64,000 nucleotides of DNA, taken from assembly GCA_033065855.1 (NCBI GenBank), contig JAVXUO010001299.1, forward strand, positions 1 through 64,000, given 5' to 3'. This DNA comes from Escallonia rubra. Its lineage: Eukaryota; Streptophyta; Magnoliopsida; Escalloniales; Escalloniaceae. The notes under the pieces are model-generated. The model did not search any database, had not been told where the DNA came from, and saw nothing but the letters and a program-made list of their open reading frames with translations. Positions 1-13,100 of this stretch are shown one piece after another. The position numbers were made by a program, and so were the translations under genes. Position 1 is the stretch's first letter. Each line of letters opens with the position of its first letter.

Positions 1-2150
1 TGAATCAACATTTTGTTTCATCAAGTGAGTCTCCAGAGCCTAAGTATTACAGAGCTTGCAAAGAGCTTAAAAACTGAACTGTTATGCCTATAAAGTAAGA
101 GGTGAAGCTGATAAATTGACTATCAAATGCATGCATAGCCTCGAATATGCTGATAAGACATATCTTTCAACAATAAGCATGATACTTGAGCAAGCCCTTG
201 AATATGCAAAAGATATACAGCTAAATCAGCCTGCAACTCCAAGCTTACTCTTTCTTATGATCTCTCGAGTTTTAAAGCTAAGTGCTGTTAAAAATATGTA
301 TCCTACATCAGGAAATAATAGTTCCCACTTAATATACAAGCCTTGTTAGTCTGATCCATTCGTTCCCATTGGTTTTGAGTTGGATGCATTTGGATTGGTT
401 GCTTTACCAGGTTCTTATTCTTGTTGAAACCCACTTCCTAAGTCTTAGGAAATAAAACAACCCCTTGCCTAGACGTACATCTAAATTAGTCCTTCGCATG
501 CTCCGAGATTTGTCCTCCACATGCTCTCTCCATTATTAAAGTCTCGAGGTGAATAAGATGAACTACATGCAAACCAATCGAAAGTAAAAGGCACAGTACT
601 GTATACGTAGAAACACGAAATCAAAGACTCAAGAACGTACAAACTTGAACAAAAAGATTCAAGAAAGCATTCAGCATGTCTTGAGGTTGTATTGCAGGTC
701 TGGGGAGACTTAGCATATTTGGATCTGCACTTGTGCTTAGGCTTTAATACGTTATACAGATACTATTCTGCATTAGTCCCAAGTCTCCAAAAAGCATTTA
801 AGCAAGGTTTTCCAACAGGTTTGCCACAGCCAACAAGAATCTCATATTAAACAAGAATAAACAAGAGGCCAACGAGCCCGCCCGCCATTCCCAAGCATAA
901 AGGAAGAAGTCTTCATCGATCTCACAGCTCGACTAAATGCATCCTAATAGACTAGAAGAAAGAGCAAGAATATGATTGGCCTGTTCTAACAAGGCTTTTG
1001 ACAATTTTGAGGAGATTCTCCAAAGCCCAAGTAGATATAACTGCTGTAAATGAAATCCAGAGTACATATGGACATTTAACTTTTTGATTTCAACCAATCC
1101 TATGTTTTTTAATCTTGTTGTTAAAGGATTTAGCCATTCCNTCCAGATTGTAATACCAATATGGCAACTAACTTAGGCAAAATTTTGTTGGTCAGACCTG
1201 GCTTCGACATTGTAACACCAACAATCGAACTTGCCAATTAAAGGAAAATGACTAATAAATCAACATTTTTTTCGTCAAGTGAGTCTCCAGAGCCTAAGTA
1301 TTACAGAACTTGCAAAGAGCTTAAAAACTGAATGTGACTGCCTATAAAGTAAGAGGTGAAGCTGATAAATTGACTATCAAATGCATGCATAGCCTCGAAT
1401 ATGCTGATAAGACATATCTTTCAACAATAAGCATGATACTTGAAGGTTGGCACTACAGCATAGCCTTGAATATGCAAAAGATATACAGCCAAATCAGCCT
1501 GCACTCCAAGCTTACTCTTTCGATGCGGAGAAACAAAGCTAATGCTGTTAATTTGTATCCTACATCAGGAAATAATAGTTCCCACTTAATATACAAGCCT
1601 TGTTAGTCTGATCCATTCGTTCCCATTGGTTCTGAGTTCGGATGCTTTTGGTTGGTTGCTTTACCAGGTTCTTATTCTTGTTGAAACCCACTTCCTAAGT
1701 CTTAGGAAAATAAAACCCGGCCCCTTGCCTAGACGTACATCTAAATTAGTCCTTCGCATGCTCCGAGATTTGTCCTCCACATGCTCTCTCCATTATTAAA
1801 GTCTCGAGGTGAATAAGATGAACTACATGCAAACCAATCGAAAGTAAAAGGCACAGTACTGTATACGTAGAAACACGAAATCAAAGACTCAAGAACGTAC
1901 AAACTTGAACAAAAAGATTCAAGAAAGCATTCAGCATGTCTTGAGGTTGTATTGCAGGTCTGGGGAGACTTAGCATATTTGGATCTGCACTTGTGCTTAG
2001 GCTTTAATACGTTATACAGATACTATTCTGCATTAGTCCCAAGTCTCCAAAAAGCATTTAAGCAAGGTTTTCCAACAGGTTTGCCACAGCCAACAAGAAT
2101 CTCATATTAAACAAGAGGCCAACGAGCCCGCCCGCCATTCCCAAGCATAA
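1..2150. repeat. Tandem direct duplication of about 0.9 kb, period about 1,260 bp
   Basis: Bases 1 to about 900 recur at about 1257 to 2150. From about 481 to 840 and 1741 to 2100 the copies are identical line for line at a spacing of exactly 1,260 bases. Differences lie in the first 450 bases and at the right end, where copy 1 has about 10 extra bases near 855-865. A spacer of about 350 bases separates the copies and contains the only ambiguous base of the window (N at 1141). Copy 1 starts at the window edge, so the repeat may extend further left. I see no gene in either copy: open frames of 77 and 90 codons are the same non-conserved reading in the two copies. The near identity means a recent duplication or an assembly artefact. 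Confidence 0.9.
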
Positions 2151-4118
2151 ACAAGAATCCCATATTACAGAAAGCTTCAGCAAAATAAGCAGGATGATCG
2201 GGTTTGAAAAGATTTAGAAGAAATAAGCACAAAGACCATCACCGTCAAGAATTAGATAAAATCACGCATACAGCTTGTGTCATCAATAAATATGTTTACC
2301 AACCTCAAAAAGGAAGCCAACAAAACTCCCATTGTGGACCGCCAACAAATATGCTAACGGCTAGTCAGATCAAGGAAAAAGACATTGTTGCCCCTCATCC
2401 CATGCCCAATTTGCTCTTACAACCATCTCTCTCACTCAACCCCTTCCTAACACCGTCACTGGTAATTACCGACGGGGATGTGACTCATCTGAGGAATCTA
2501 AAGCCGGCCTTGGATCCATGCAAGTAGGGGTGGATTCTTTGATTTGGCTGGCGGCGGCAACTGGGTTTGACGGTGTGTCTCGCCGGCATAACCTGGGCTA
2601 GGCGGCGTAATCAACCACGGTCGACGGAAGCTTTCTCCGTCGAGGCGGAGAAACAAGGGAGATGGAGGGTTAATTTGGTCATTTTGCATCCAAATAAAGA
2701 CCACCTACTAAAGTACTGCAAGATCTAACGGTTAGTCATAAACCTGCCAGCATCTAACCGCTCGGAAAATAGGTTCATTCGGTAACTTATTTTGCGGTAA
2801 TTGATTACCCTACAATTGAAATTAACCACTACAAGCTTTTAAAAAAATGGAATAGACTTTTTTATACCCTTTATGTCATTGAATATATTTTTTAGTGGTC
2901 GTAATTAATTGACAAATAAAGGAATGGATTTGCATATGAGGTAGTAAACATACTTTCTATCTGAATTGATTCTTAGGAAAATTCAAACAAAATAAGAAAA
3001 GTTGATCGAACATGGGGTTAGGGTTACGTTCTCTTTGACGAAGATTTTTCTTGTAAATAATATGCTCCCTTGTATGAAGATTTTCTTCCCATCCGCGAAA
3101 AATAAATTTATCCGCTCCTCGTGGATCACTTTCATATTCGCAAAGAACTTGTGTGTTCAACTATTTATTTATGGACATGTTCCTACGGGGTCTTAAGTCC
3201 TAAGTGGGTCGATGCAGGCCATTCATGCACTGTTGGGAATTCCCGGGTGGCGTGTGGTTGCTAGGGGGTGACGCACACCCGTGATATAAACCCCAACGAC
3301 CTTTCACTTAGTTCAGTTCGAGTGATTGGTTTTGCGGAAATGTATCAAGCCCTTCAGAAGGAAGGGGTAAGGAGCGGTAGAGCGAGACCGCTCTGACTAC
3401 ACCTGCTTCAGTTATTCATGCTGCGCAAAGTAACTACATCAGACAACCTAAAATTCCCCTAAGTCCCATCTAGCCAACTGCCTTCAAGATGAACATTTAA
3501 TGGTACAGACCTTGCAGAGCACCTCAATAGACTCTTATGACGCAAATTTAGCAGAAAATGGGATGTAAAGTAACAGGGTCTAGTGCCTATCCTGTTACCA
3601 CTAACCTAAAGCACGGGCAATCAATAACGAGTATAAAATTTCGCTGGCTCTATAATTCAAGCAATAGTGGCCGTTAAAGCATTACAATCAATTCCAAATC
3701 ACAGTTTTGCATACTGTGTTATTTTTATTCTGTTTAGAACTAATTTATTTACCCAATAATGTATCTCTATATGACATTCGAGGACTCTTTACTAGAACTC
3801 AAATGGTGATAAAGGTGCTGAAGCCCGGATTTCTTTTACCCATAGTATACACTTCTCTGCATCGACAAAAATGTTACGGTGCTGAAACGGGTCATCTCCC
3901 TGTTCTTCCCGTGCATTTCGGCTAGACTGAATCCTTTACCTTAAATGGATCTTCTGCCATTTTACAGGATTTGTGATCCAATACCGGAAAAGTAACCAGA
4001 GGGAGCCAGGCAGCAACTCGAGGCAGGGCTGTACATGCTGGGAGACTCATGATACAGAGCATCAGTTAACAGAATGCTTTTTTTCCTGGTGGGTGTAAGC
4101 AGATATACCTCCTACCTC
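2151..4118. other. Intergenic DNA downstream of MRL1, no gene assigned
   Basis: This holds the probable 3' untranslated region of MRL1 next to 4119 and otherwise unassigned sequence. A GC-richer patch at about 2500-2700 has a short open frame on the minus strand that I do not recognise. A patch at about 3225-3420 is also compositionally different from its AT-rich surroundings and could be an old insertion. No RNA gene was seen. Confidence 0.5.
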
Positions 4119-7100
4119 CTAATCCAAATAAAGATTGCCAGATCGAATATTACGCTGCTGATGTGTGATTCCTCTACTCAATCGTGACTGGTAGCTCAAA
4201 TATGATGGTTTCCCACTAAAACGAGAAGCAAGCTTCGGTAGAAACCACCTTTTCACAACTACCCCATTGATACGGATTTTTCCATACGACTCATTCCCTA
4301 GATAAGATATGCCTAGCCTCCTCAACAATGCTGCAACTGCCTGACTAATCCTGTTAATCAAAGATGGACCAATATTTGGTAAGTCGTTACTGGCATATAG
4401 TATCACACCACACTCGGAAGGGACTAGCAAGCATACGTGGTATTTTGCAACAAAGGATAAACAGCATAAATATGGAAGCAAATCTAATGCCAAATAGTTG
4501 ATACATAGATCCTGAAAATGCAGATTTATTTTTCCCTCAAAAAGATATTCCATCATCTCAAAGGAAAATTAGTATTTTTTTATTACTGTTCTTTACATTT
4601 GATTATTATTCTTACCCCAGACATAGAGAAGTATATTAATGAAGATACAGATATTTTAAGCACTCGTTATTTCGGGTGTGACATTGTAGGTTAGTGCCTT
4701 TAGACAAATTCAAGCCACCCAGACATAATACATTATCCAGCAAAAAGGCATGTAAACTACTATGAAACTTATCGCTTAACATACCATTATCCAGCAATAG
4801 GATTTCAATCCCGCAAACATGTCCCTCATTTTGCATGCAATCATCTTTCCAATAGACAGATAAAAGTGCATATATCATCTATTGTCACGATAAACCTTAC
4901 AAAACTTCTCTTTAAGTGCACGTTAACCCCAACTGAACCTGCTGCCGTTGGACAAGGCACATGTAAGTGTATAAGCTGCATCTGTAACCTTGGAAGCTTC
5001 AATACTACACTAATCTCTCTCCAGAACCGGCCGGTGCCAACAAGATAAAATGTGTATAAACTGCATCAGGAACCTTGAAAGCTTCTATGTTTAACTACCT
5101 CTCTGCTACACCCATACGCATTACATAAACTTGTCTTTTTTTTGTAAATTATTAAATTTCTATAACAAGATTAAAGAAATCTTTACTGCACGTAATGTTT
5201 TATAGGTTGAGGGGGCTATGCCAGACTCTTCTGAGTCATTTGTTAGAAGAAGTATGGTCCGAAACCTTCTTTGGATCTAAAGTTTTAACTTTGCTTATCA
5301 GAAAATAAATTGTCAAACTAACCATAAGTGTGAACAAGTTAAATATTTTCCCTATTCTAGACCTTACATCAAACTAAGATCGTCATTTCCTAGGAAAGCT
5401 AATTAATATGTCAATCAAATTTATTCTTATTATATATCTGCCATGCAATATCACCATAGTGAGAAAACTTAGAAGCTTTACATCTTACGGGAAAAAGGCT
5501 ATCCTCACCTTCCTGATAGGTTAATTTTTTTAACCCCCTTAGAAGATTGGATCTGTGTCTGCTCTATGGGCAGTAAAATGATAATGTTAGACAACCTTGC
5601 ACCTGCAAAATATATAAAAGGCAAGGAGGAGCAACAATTTGTTAGACATGAAACAGGAAAAAGATGTCTTCCTTTAGTGGGATCTGCAATTTCAATACAC
5701 ATTGCTGTTACATACTTACACACAAGATACTGTGGGCGGTTCATCATTCTAGTCTTACTGTTAATTTTCAGTCATTTACTTTCTTGCTAACAAATTAGTA
5801 TACTGGTTTTGAAGAGAGTTTCCCAGAAGAAGGCCGCAAAATTGGCACAAGAAGAACAAAGAGAGTGAATAAAAAAGACAAAGGCAAAAAGACATACAGT
5901 AGGAGAATCAAAATGGAAACCCACAAAAGAAGTTCCGTGCCAATACAACTTATTTAATACCAAAAATACAAAAAGAGGTTCACATAACCTTATGTTCAAC
6001 TTTGGAGCAGAAAATTCTGCATATAACTGTTCTTCAACTTTTCCTCCGTCGTAATCAAAAACATTTCACAGGAATATTTTCAACTAAAAAAGAGAATAAA
6101 AAGTACATGCGCAAACAAGAAGAGACCGGTCATATAATGAAAGCTAACCACTACAAATGGCTTGATTAGAGCAAATTCAACTAGATAGGCCACCTAACTA
6201 AATAGGTCAAGAAGTTCAGTTGAGAAAATAGGCAACAATATTCCAAGACTGGACAACTATGTATCTTAGGCTTGAATTCTGTCTACTCACCTAAACTCAT
6301 GAAAAACTATTTTAATGTTATGGAACTACATCAACTGCCTGATGCGAGACATTGACTCGGTGTCATGTGATTCTCTTTCATTTATGCACATTATGCCTCT
6401 TCCATCCACAACATCATTTCTGTTCTTTGATTTACAAAGTTGCGTTTTTCACATTTATATTTCTACTTCATTAGCAAAAGGACAAGGTCAGGGGCCAGTT
6501 AAATGTGCTTTTCAACATCTTCATTCTCATAATAATTCCTTCCCTGTCTTTACGCTATCTGCAATAGGAGTTCAACTGCATCTCCCTTCAATGTTCCAAA
6601 TAAGCAGGAAATGCAAATAAAGGAAAACAAACAATTTTATGAAGGCCCAGCCTCTTTAGTTCTCCGTGTTCTTCCAGAAAGGCTATAGGCTTTCCTTCTT
6701 TTAAAAATTAGAAAAGATGATGCCACCCCAACCATCACTTCCACGTGACTAACAAAACCTCTGCAAATAGGGGAAACCTTTTATAACTGGAAGGAAAAGC
6801 CAGAGGAGGAGATAATGTGAAGTAATGCGCATGAGTATACTCAGTGCCTCTCTTCCCGCAAAAAAAATTAACTAAAAAAGTAACGTGAGCGACACAAGAA
6901 AAATGTTACCAGCAGCAAGGCGATGCTTGAGACCCTTCAGGACTGTTAAGAGGTATACCTGTGAAATTTGAGGAACAAAAATAGTTATACATGACATCTT
7001 TTGACTGCAGTAGCATGTATTTAACTAGAGAGGTGAAAAATTGATTGAAGGGTTTCATTTTTCTGACATGGCCCTCAATTCCACATGCAATTATCAGCAA

Positions 7101-10100
7101 CTCTTGTGCGCATGCCCTTGGAAATCCTCTAAAGGCCTATTCCATTAAGTTGACCCGCTTTGTAATTAACAAAATCCAAACTCATACTTTAAAGTGTACG
7201 TGTATCGTCCACAACCCAACATAATGTAATGAATGATACAGCTTCACTGGCGACCAAAAATGAAGACTTGGGGTGCAGGTGAGAAATTTTTTTATTGGGG
7301 AAATGACAAACAGCCCCCCTCAAGTATATCGGGTTCTCGGGTCGACCCCCTCGGGTATTAATTTTTGCAATTGACCCCCTAAACTATCAATAATTACACC
7401 TGGCTAAAATTGGACATGAAACTCCAATAATGCCCCTAACATTCACTAAAATGCCAAAGTATACATGTTAACTGGAAAAAAAAACCCTTTCAAAAATCAA
7501 ACTGAACCACCCCCCCCCCCCCCCTTCCCCGCACCCCACCCTCTGCCCACCCCTGCCGATGCCGTCAATAGACCGACGGGGCCCTTTCCCTCCACCTCAT
7601 CCCTCACCCCCCCCCCCCAACTCCGCTGTTGAAATCAACAGCCAATGCCCCAACCCTTCGCCCCCGCACAGCACGCCCCAGATGCCCCCTCCCTTCCGCT
7701 CGCCGCCGTCATCATCGACCGGCTTCGATCTGGGCTTGGTGGCCATGTGCGATTGTGATGCAATTTTTGCCCTGATTTGATGCGGTGCCCATGTGCGATT
7801 GCGGGGTTTGGTGGTTGTGGGCTGCTTTTTTGGTGTGGTGGCGGTGTACAGTGGTGGTTAAGGCTATTTTGAGGTGGTTGGTTGTGGTTGTGGTGGCAGC
7901 ATGCGGTGGTGGATTGGGTGGTTGGTGGTGATACTATTGAGGTTTGTGGTGGCAGTATGAGCAAGGTGGTGATTTGGTGGTTTGGGTTGGTAGTGGGTTC
8001 GGTGGTTGAGGGTGGTGCTTGAGGGTGGTTGTGGTTGTGGGTGTGGCAACGGCGGCAGCCGAGGTGGTGGTGAAGAAAGAGAGATGAAAAATTGAGGAAG
8101 AGAGAAGTAATGAGAATTATTGGATGAAAGGGCATTTGTGTCCTTTTTCATGTCAATTGAACAATTAATTGGTCAAAATTGATCGATTGTCCTCAATTGC
8201 AAAAAAATGATAGTTTAGGGGGTCAATTGCAAAAATTAATACCCGAAGGGGTCAACCCGAGAACCCGATATACTTGAGGGGGGCTGTTTGTCATTTCCCC
8301 TTTTTTATTTATTTGAGTTAGCAGTACTGAAAATGCTGTAATACTGAAGAAACACAAGCTCACCTCTGCTGTAAAAACAGGCATCTTCATCAAATCTATT
8401 ACAATGGGACTCTCTTTGAGAGATACAGAAGGAACAATTCCAAGTGATGAAGCTTCCTGAAATGCAGTAACAATGTCAGATGATTCACCATTAAGTTTTA
8501 AGAAAACCATGAGGTCTAAAGATGAAAGATATCGCAGTAGTCTGAAACCTCAAGCACAGAAAAAGCACGAGGATCATATTCGCCAAATCCATCAATCAGT
8601 GAACAGAGGTTTGAGCCTTTGGATGTATCAGTACTAACTCCCAGATTCTCAATGAGGGTATTTCGCAACGATTCATCATGAGGAAGCCGCAGGCACCCCA
8701 AAACTAGTGAAAGTTCTTCCATTGTAGGAAGCACACCAGCGATTATGGTTTCCCTGTAGACCCTCAAGACCAGTGCTGTCCTGGAAACACATTAAGAATC
8801 CCAATCATACTTTAACATGACAGATAAGCTCCAATATACCTTCATTTACTTTAACATGACATGATAAAGTTCTCTTACATCTTTACAACCATATACTGCA
8901 CCAAGTTTAATATTAAAAAACAACATACTCAATGTGGTGTTCTTTAGAAAATACAGTTACATGACTACTGCAACCATATCTCAACCAAAAAGCAATTCTT
9001 TTATCTTTTTCCCCAGTAATTAATTATGTTAACGTCTGAAAATTACGAAGTCAGATCAGGAAAAGAAAGAGATCAAATAGGGAATATTTTGAAAAACATG
9101 TACCACTTGTTGTCAATCTGTAGCCGTCCTGACTTAGAAGATAATACAGGTTCACCGTGGGCACACGCCTTCTCAAATCTCCGTAAGCACATGGCTTTGA
9201 GCAGATCATGTTTAAAGGACAATCAACCAAAACATTAATTAATAACACATAAAACAATCATACAAACAAGAATAATTCACTTCTAACCATATCTATGAGT
9301 CTTCGGCAACTAAAGCCAAAGATGAAATGAATGAAACAAAGTCATTAAACATAATGTGGAGAACAAACATAACAAAACTTAGGCTCAATTTGGCAGTGCT
9401 TTTGTGATTTCCATAATGCTTTTAGTCACAAGAAGCAAGTAAGTTTAGTGTTTGGCAACAAAAAGTGCTTTCGAATTTTGAGTTAAAAAGGCAGGAACCT
9501 AGTTTTGGCATGAGCAAGTAGAAAGTTGCTAGTCGCATAACCAGTTTAGCTATGACAAATCATGAAAAGAAATTCTAGGCTAGCCGTGTCAAACTGGGCC
9601 ATATGATCTCGTCGAAAGTTTATATTTTAGAGTTCAAAAACTAGGCCACTTGCACAGTTCTGATAACAGCAGCTCCGAACCAAGCTTTCCTATTGTTTTT
9701 GGAGGAGGATTAAAATAAATAGTAGGGGAGATCAATCTCAGTTCTAATATTCCTGAATAAACGTAAAGAAAAGTGCTTTTGGTGCCTCAAATTTACATTC
9801 AGTTTATATCAACGTGTTTTACTCCAATAAAAGTAGGAGTGGGCGAACGGTCAACTGGTAAGTGAAGAGTTAACATGCACCAGGGAAAAGTAGATCAGTC
9901 CAATGAACACTTTCCAAGTCATGTAGTATAGATTTTGTTATATAGCTTGACATCTTGGTTGATTGATACTTAGGCCTCGTCTTTGAGGGTATCTGATCAA
10001 TGCAATGCAGTTTTACAGTCTCCGAGCTGATGAATATCAAGATCCCCTGCACCAAAAACTGCAGGGAGTTGATGAAGTCTTTTCCCCAGGCAAGCATGAT

Positions 10101-13100
10101 AAGGAAAAAGACACAGTCAAACCATAGTCGTAAGATAGAACTTGCATTTGACACTCAAAACTCTAAAGCCAACGAAGTGGTACAACAGTCCATAAAATGT
10201 AACATGCGATAAGGATGTTCATAGCATTCTAAGGCAAATTGTTTCAGACAAGAAAAAAATGACTAAAATTGGAAACCTCTTTGTTGAAACAATATAGTGG
10301 TAAGACAACTTCCAGTAATAAGTACCAGAAAACGAAATTTTGACTTGGATAAAAGAAAAAAGATATCAATAAGAAGGCATGGTCACAATAAAAGAAAATC
10401 AACAAAGAAACAGTTTTTTTTTTTTAACTTTTCTGGACGAGTAAAACAGAATCAACATTTCATTCACTCATCCCAATACCTTCCACTGGCTACATGTTTA
10501 AAACGTACAGGAACAATCCAACAGCATACCCATTTATCTTACCAATTAGAGACCTGCACATAACAAGGTTAGGGGGAAGACCATCCTTCGTTGCTTGAGA
10601 ATAGAGCATAAGGCCAACTTCGAGATCGTCTTTTCTGCATGAATTAAATGGCTCAGAATTAAATCAAAATTCATGATCTCGACGTAGATAGCTGTACTAC
10701 TTGTCACATCAATGTAATAAGACAAGCAATTACTTTTCACTTGCTACAAATAAGACGGAGTATGTGATGGTATTCGCGCATAATCCTACTCTCTTCATTT
10801 CCAAGAAAACTTCCAAAGCCTTGCTTAGTTGATCCCCATCACCTGCAGTGATATTTGCTCACGGTAAATTTTCAACGTATTTTCCCTCAAATATAACCCT
10901 TTAGTCAAACAATTTACACAATAGACAAAAGTGAGCAATGGAAAAATCATCGCTTGACTATGGTTAACCAAAATACCCAACTTCATCCGTTAGAAGGAAT
11001 AATACTTCACTTGGAAATTTGAGATTTTCAATTAGAGAAAGCATATGACGTCAACAGTCAAACGATGCCACGTTTTATTCTTTACCCTCACTAAAACAAG
11101 TTTCAGATTCCATTCACCAAATCTGTACAGTTTGTCTTCAAGCTGCAACAACTAGGTATGCTTTTAGGGCTTCCAGAAAACTTAGTTAACTATCAATCTT
11201 ATAAGCAGCATAGGACTACCGTGACCGAACCTAAGGCTCAGAACTAGTGGAGTTCAGCTTTGCTTCAAACCTCCATTCTTCAGCCTTTCTTACTTTTGGC
11301 CTAAGAAGTGAATCCAAGAAGCTTGAAATGACCCCTTATAAGGTCCAAATCTATCTAGAACCACATATTAACATCCAAGAAGGGTTGAAGATCAAATTTT
11401 CAGAACACCATAAACTGGCATAAAAGTAATTGTGCTTATACATACTCCCGTGAAACAGTGAATGAATCAGGGGACTGCACAGTGCACACCCATAGGCCGT
11501 ATCAAAGGCCAACATATTTGATTATTTACATCATCTAGTCCCTATAAATCCTCTAATCATCATTGAATCCATCAAATGACAAGAACAAAGTTGAAACAAA
11601 AAATACTGTTCTGGTAAAAAGACACGGAATATAAACCTCAAAGAAGCTAAATGGACGATAAATCATACTTAATCGGTTACTAATAACAACAAGTGGAGTG
11701 AGATAAAGTAGACCTACACAAGGCTGTTATTAAAGCATTCAACGTAGAGACCGTTAGTTTCATATTTACACTCTTAATGTCCTCATAAAGCTCCAAAGCC
11801 TTCCGCCAGTTTTTTGCCTGGCAATAGATAAGCCAAGTACATTGTTATAATATGAAGCTAAGCACCATTAAAAAGCAAATATTAAAAGACATTTAACTCA
11901 TAAGATTAAGTGAGTGCACAAAAAGTTCTCTAAGACATGTTTCCGTCTCAGCCAACTTTACCAGGTTTAAGAAGGTGAAGATCAAGGTTTAAAACCCAAT
12001 GCCATTTAGTAAACAACCCTGGTTGAACTCAAAAATAAGAACCTTCATTTACCCGGGAAATGTAAAGATCAGAAACATGTCGGCAACTATTTACTGTCAT
12101 CCTATATAGCTCTAATCACAAAGTGGCATCTCCAAATTCACTGACGACACAGCCACCATTAAAAGCTCTTCACAAGGCAAAACCCTACCAGCTAATGACA
12201 TCTGACGCCAAAAGGAAGTTTTAAAAATTAAAAGTTAAGATACAACTCCAAGAAAAAGATAACTTTAAGGAAAGGCTACCTAGCCTGTAGGCTATCATGA
12301 ACAAATTTGGGACTTTTTGGTAACAGGTTACACCTAAGAGGTAAATACACTTACCTAGTAGCGCATTAAATTGTCAGAAAATGAATAGTGTAAGCATGTT
12401 CAGCTAGGTAAGACGTACATTGCTACACGCCCCCATCAACGAGCTATATGATATGATTCCAACATGTATCCCTCCAGCCCTGGCTTCTTGTAGGATTTCA
12501 AATGCAGCATCCAGCTTTCCAGCATGGCCTGCGACATCTATCAATGCACTAATAAACATCTGCATGAAAGAAAGAGACAAAGTGAGTTATGACAGCTTAC
12601 ATTTATGGCAAGTCAGAAATAGTGCCCCTGTGCCATACAGCATAAGTACAATATAATAATTGAAGAACAAAGAATCTATGGTGATGCCTTACATATCTTG
12701 CCTAAAGTGAGCCTCCAGAACAATGTAGTTTGGATTAGATTGTTCGTGGTAATTTTGTCAAATTAATGCTATTTTGTCGTTTCATCACAATAATCAAACT
12801 ACGTCTTCTTGGAGGCCCGCCTTAGGCAACTCATCTAAGGCATAGCCATATATTCTTTACTCCCTTACATATTGCAGAAACCTAGAGGATCTTCAAGGAA
12901 AATAAGCAACCCTGTAGAAAGATGCCTAAAACATCTTCTACCGTTCTTCCCATACAAGGACGTAGAACCTACCACCATACAAACAAACAAGCATAGAGAA
13001 CATAGCAAACCTCCTAACGACAATTACAACACTACTCCAAACAGAACCGGGCCCAAACCCCCACAACACAAGAAAAAACATCTGCAGCAACCTATTAATA

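Noticed and set aside
116-349. 77-codon open frame with a relative at 1334-1606
   Set aside because: The two exist only because the DNA is duplicated. Copies differ by indels and neither resembles a known protein.
7635-8135. 166-codon Pro/His/Asn-rich open frame, minus strand
   Set aside because: It lies wholly inside the Mutator-like element and reads through its simple GGTGGT-type repeats. There is no conserved domain or start context.
9361-9600. Possible transposon (phrase GGCTCAATTTGGCAGTGCTT) in MRL1 intron 13
   Set aside because: The phrase resembles some plant hAT-type termini, but I found no matching right end or target duplication.
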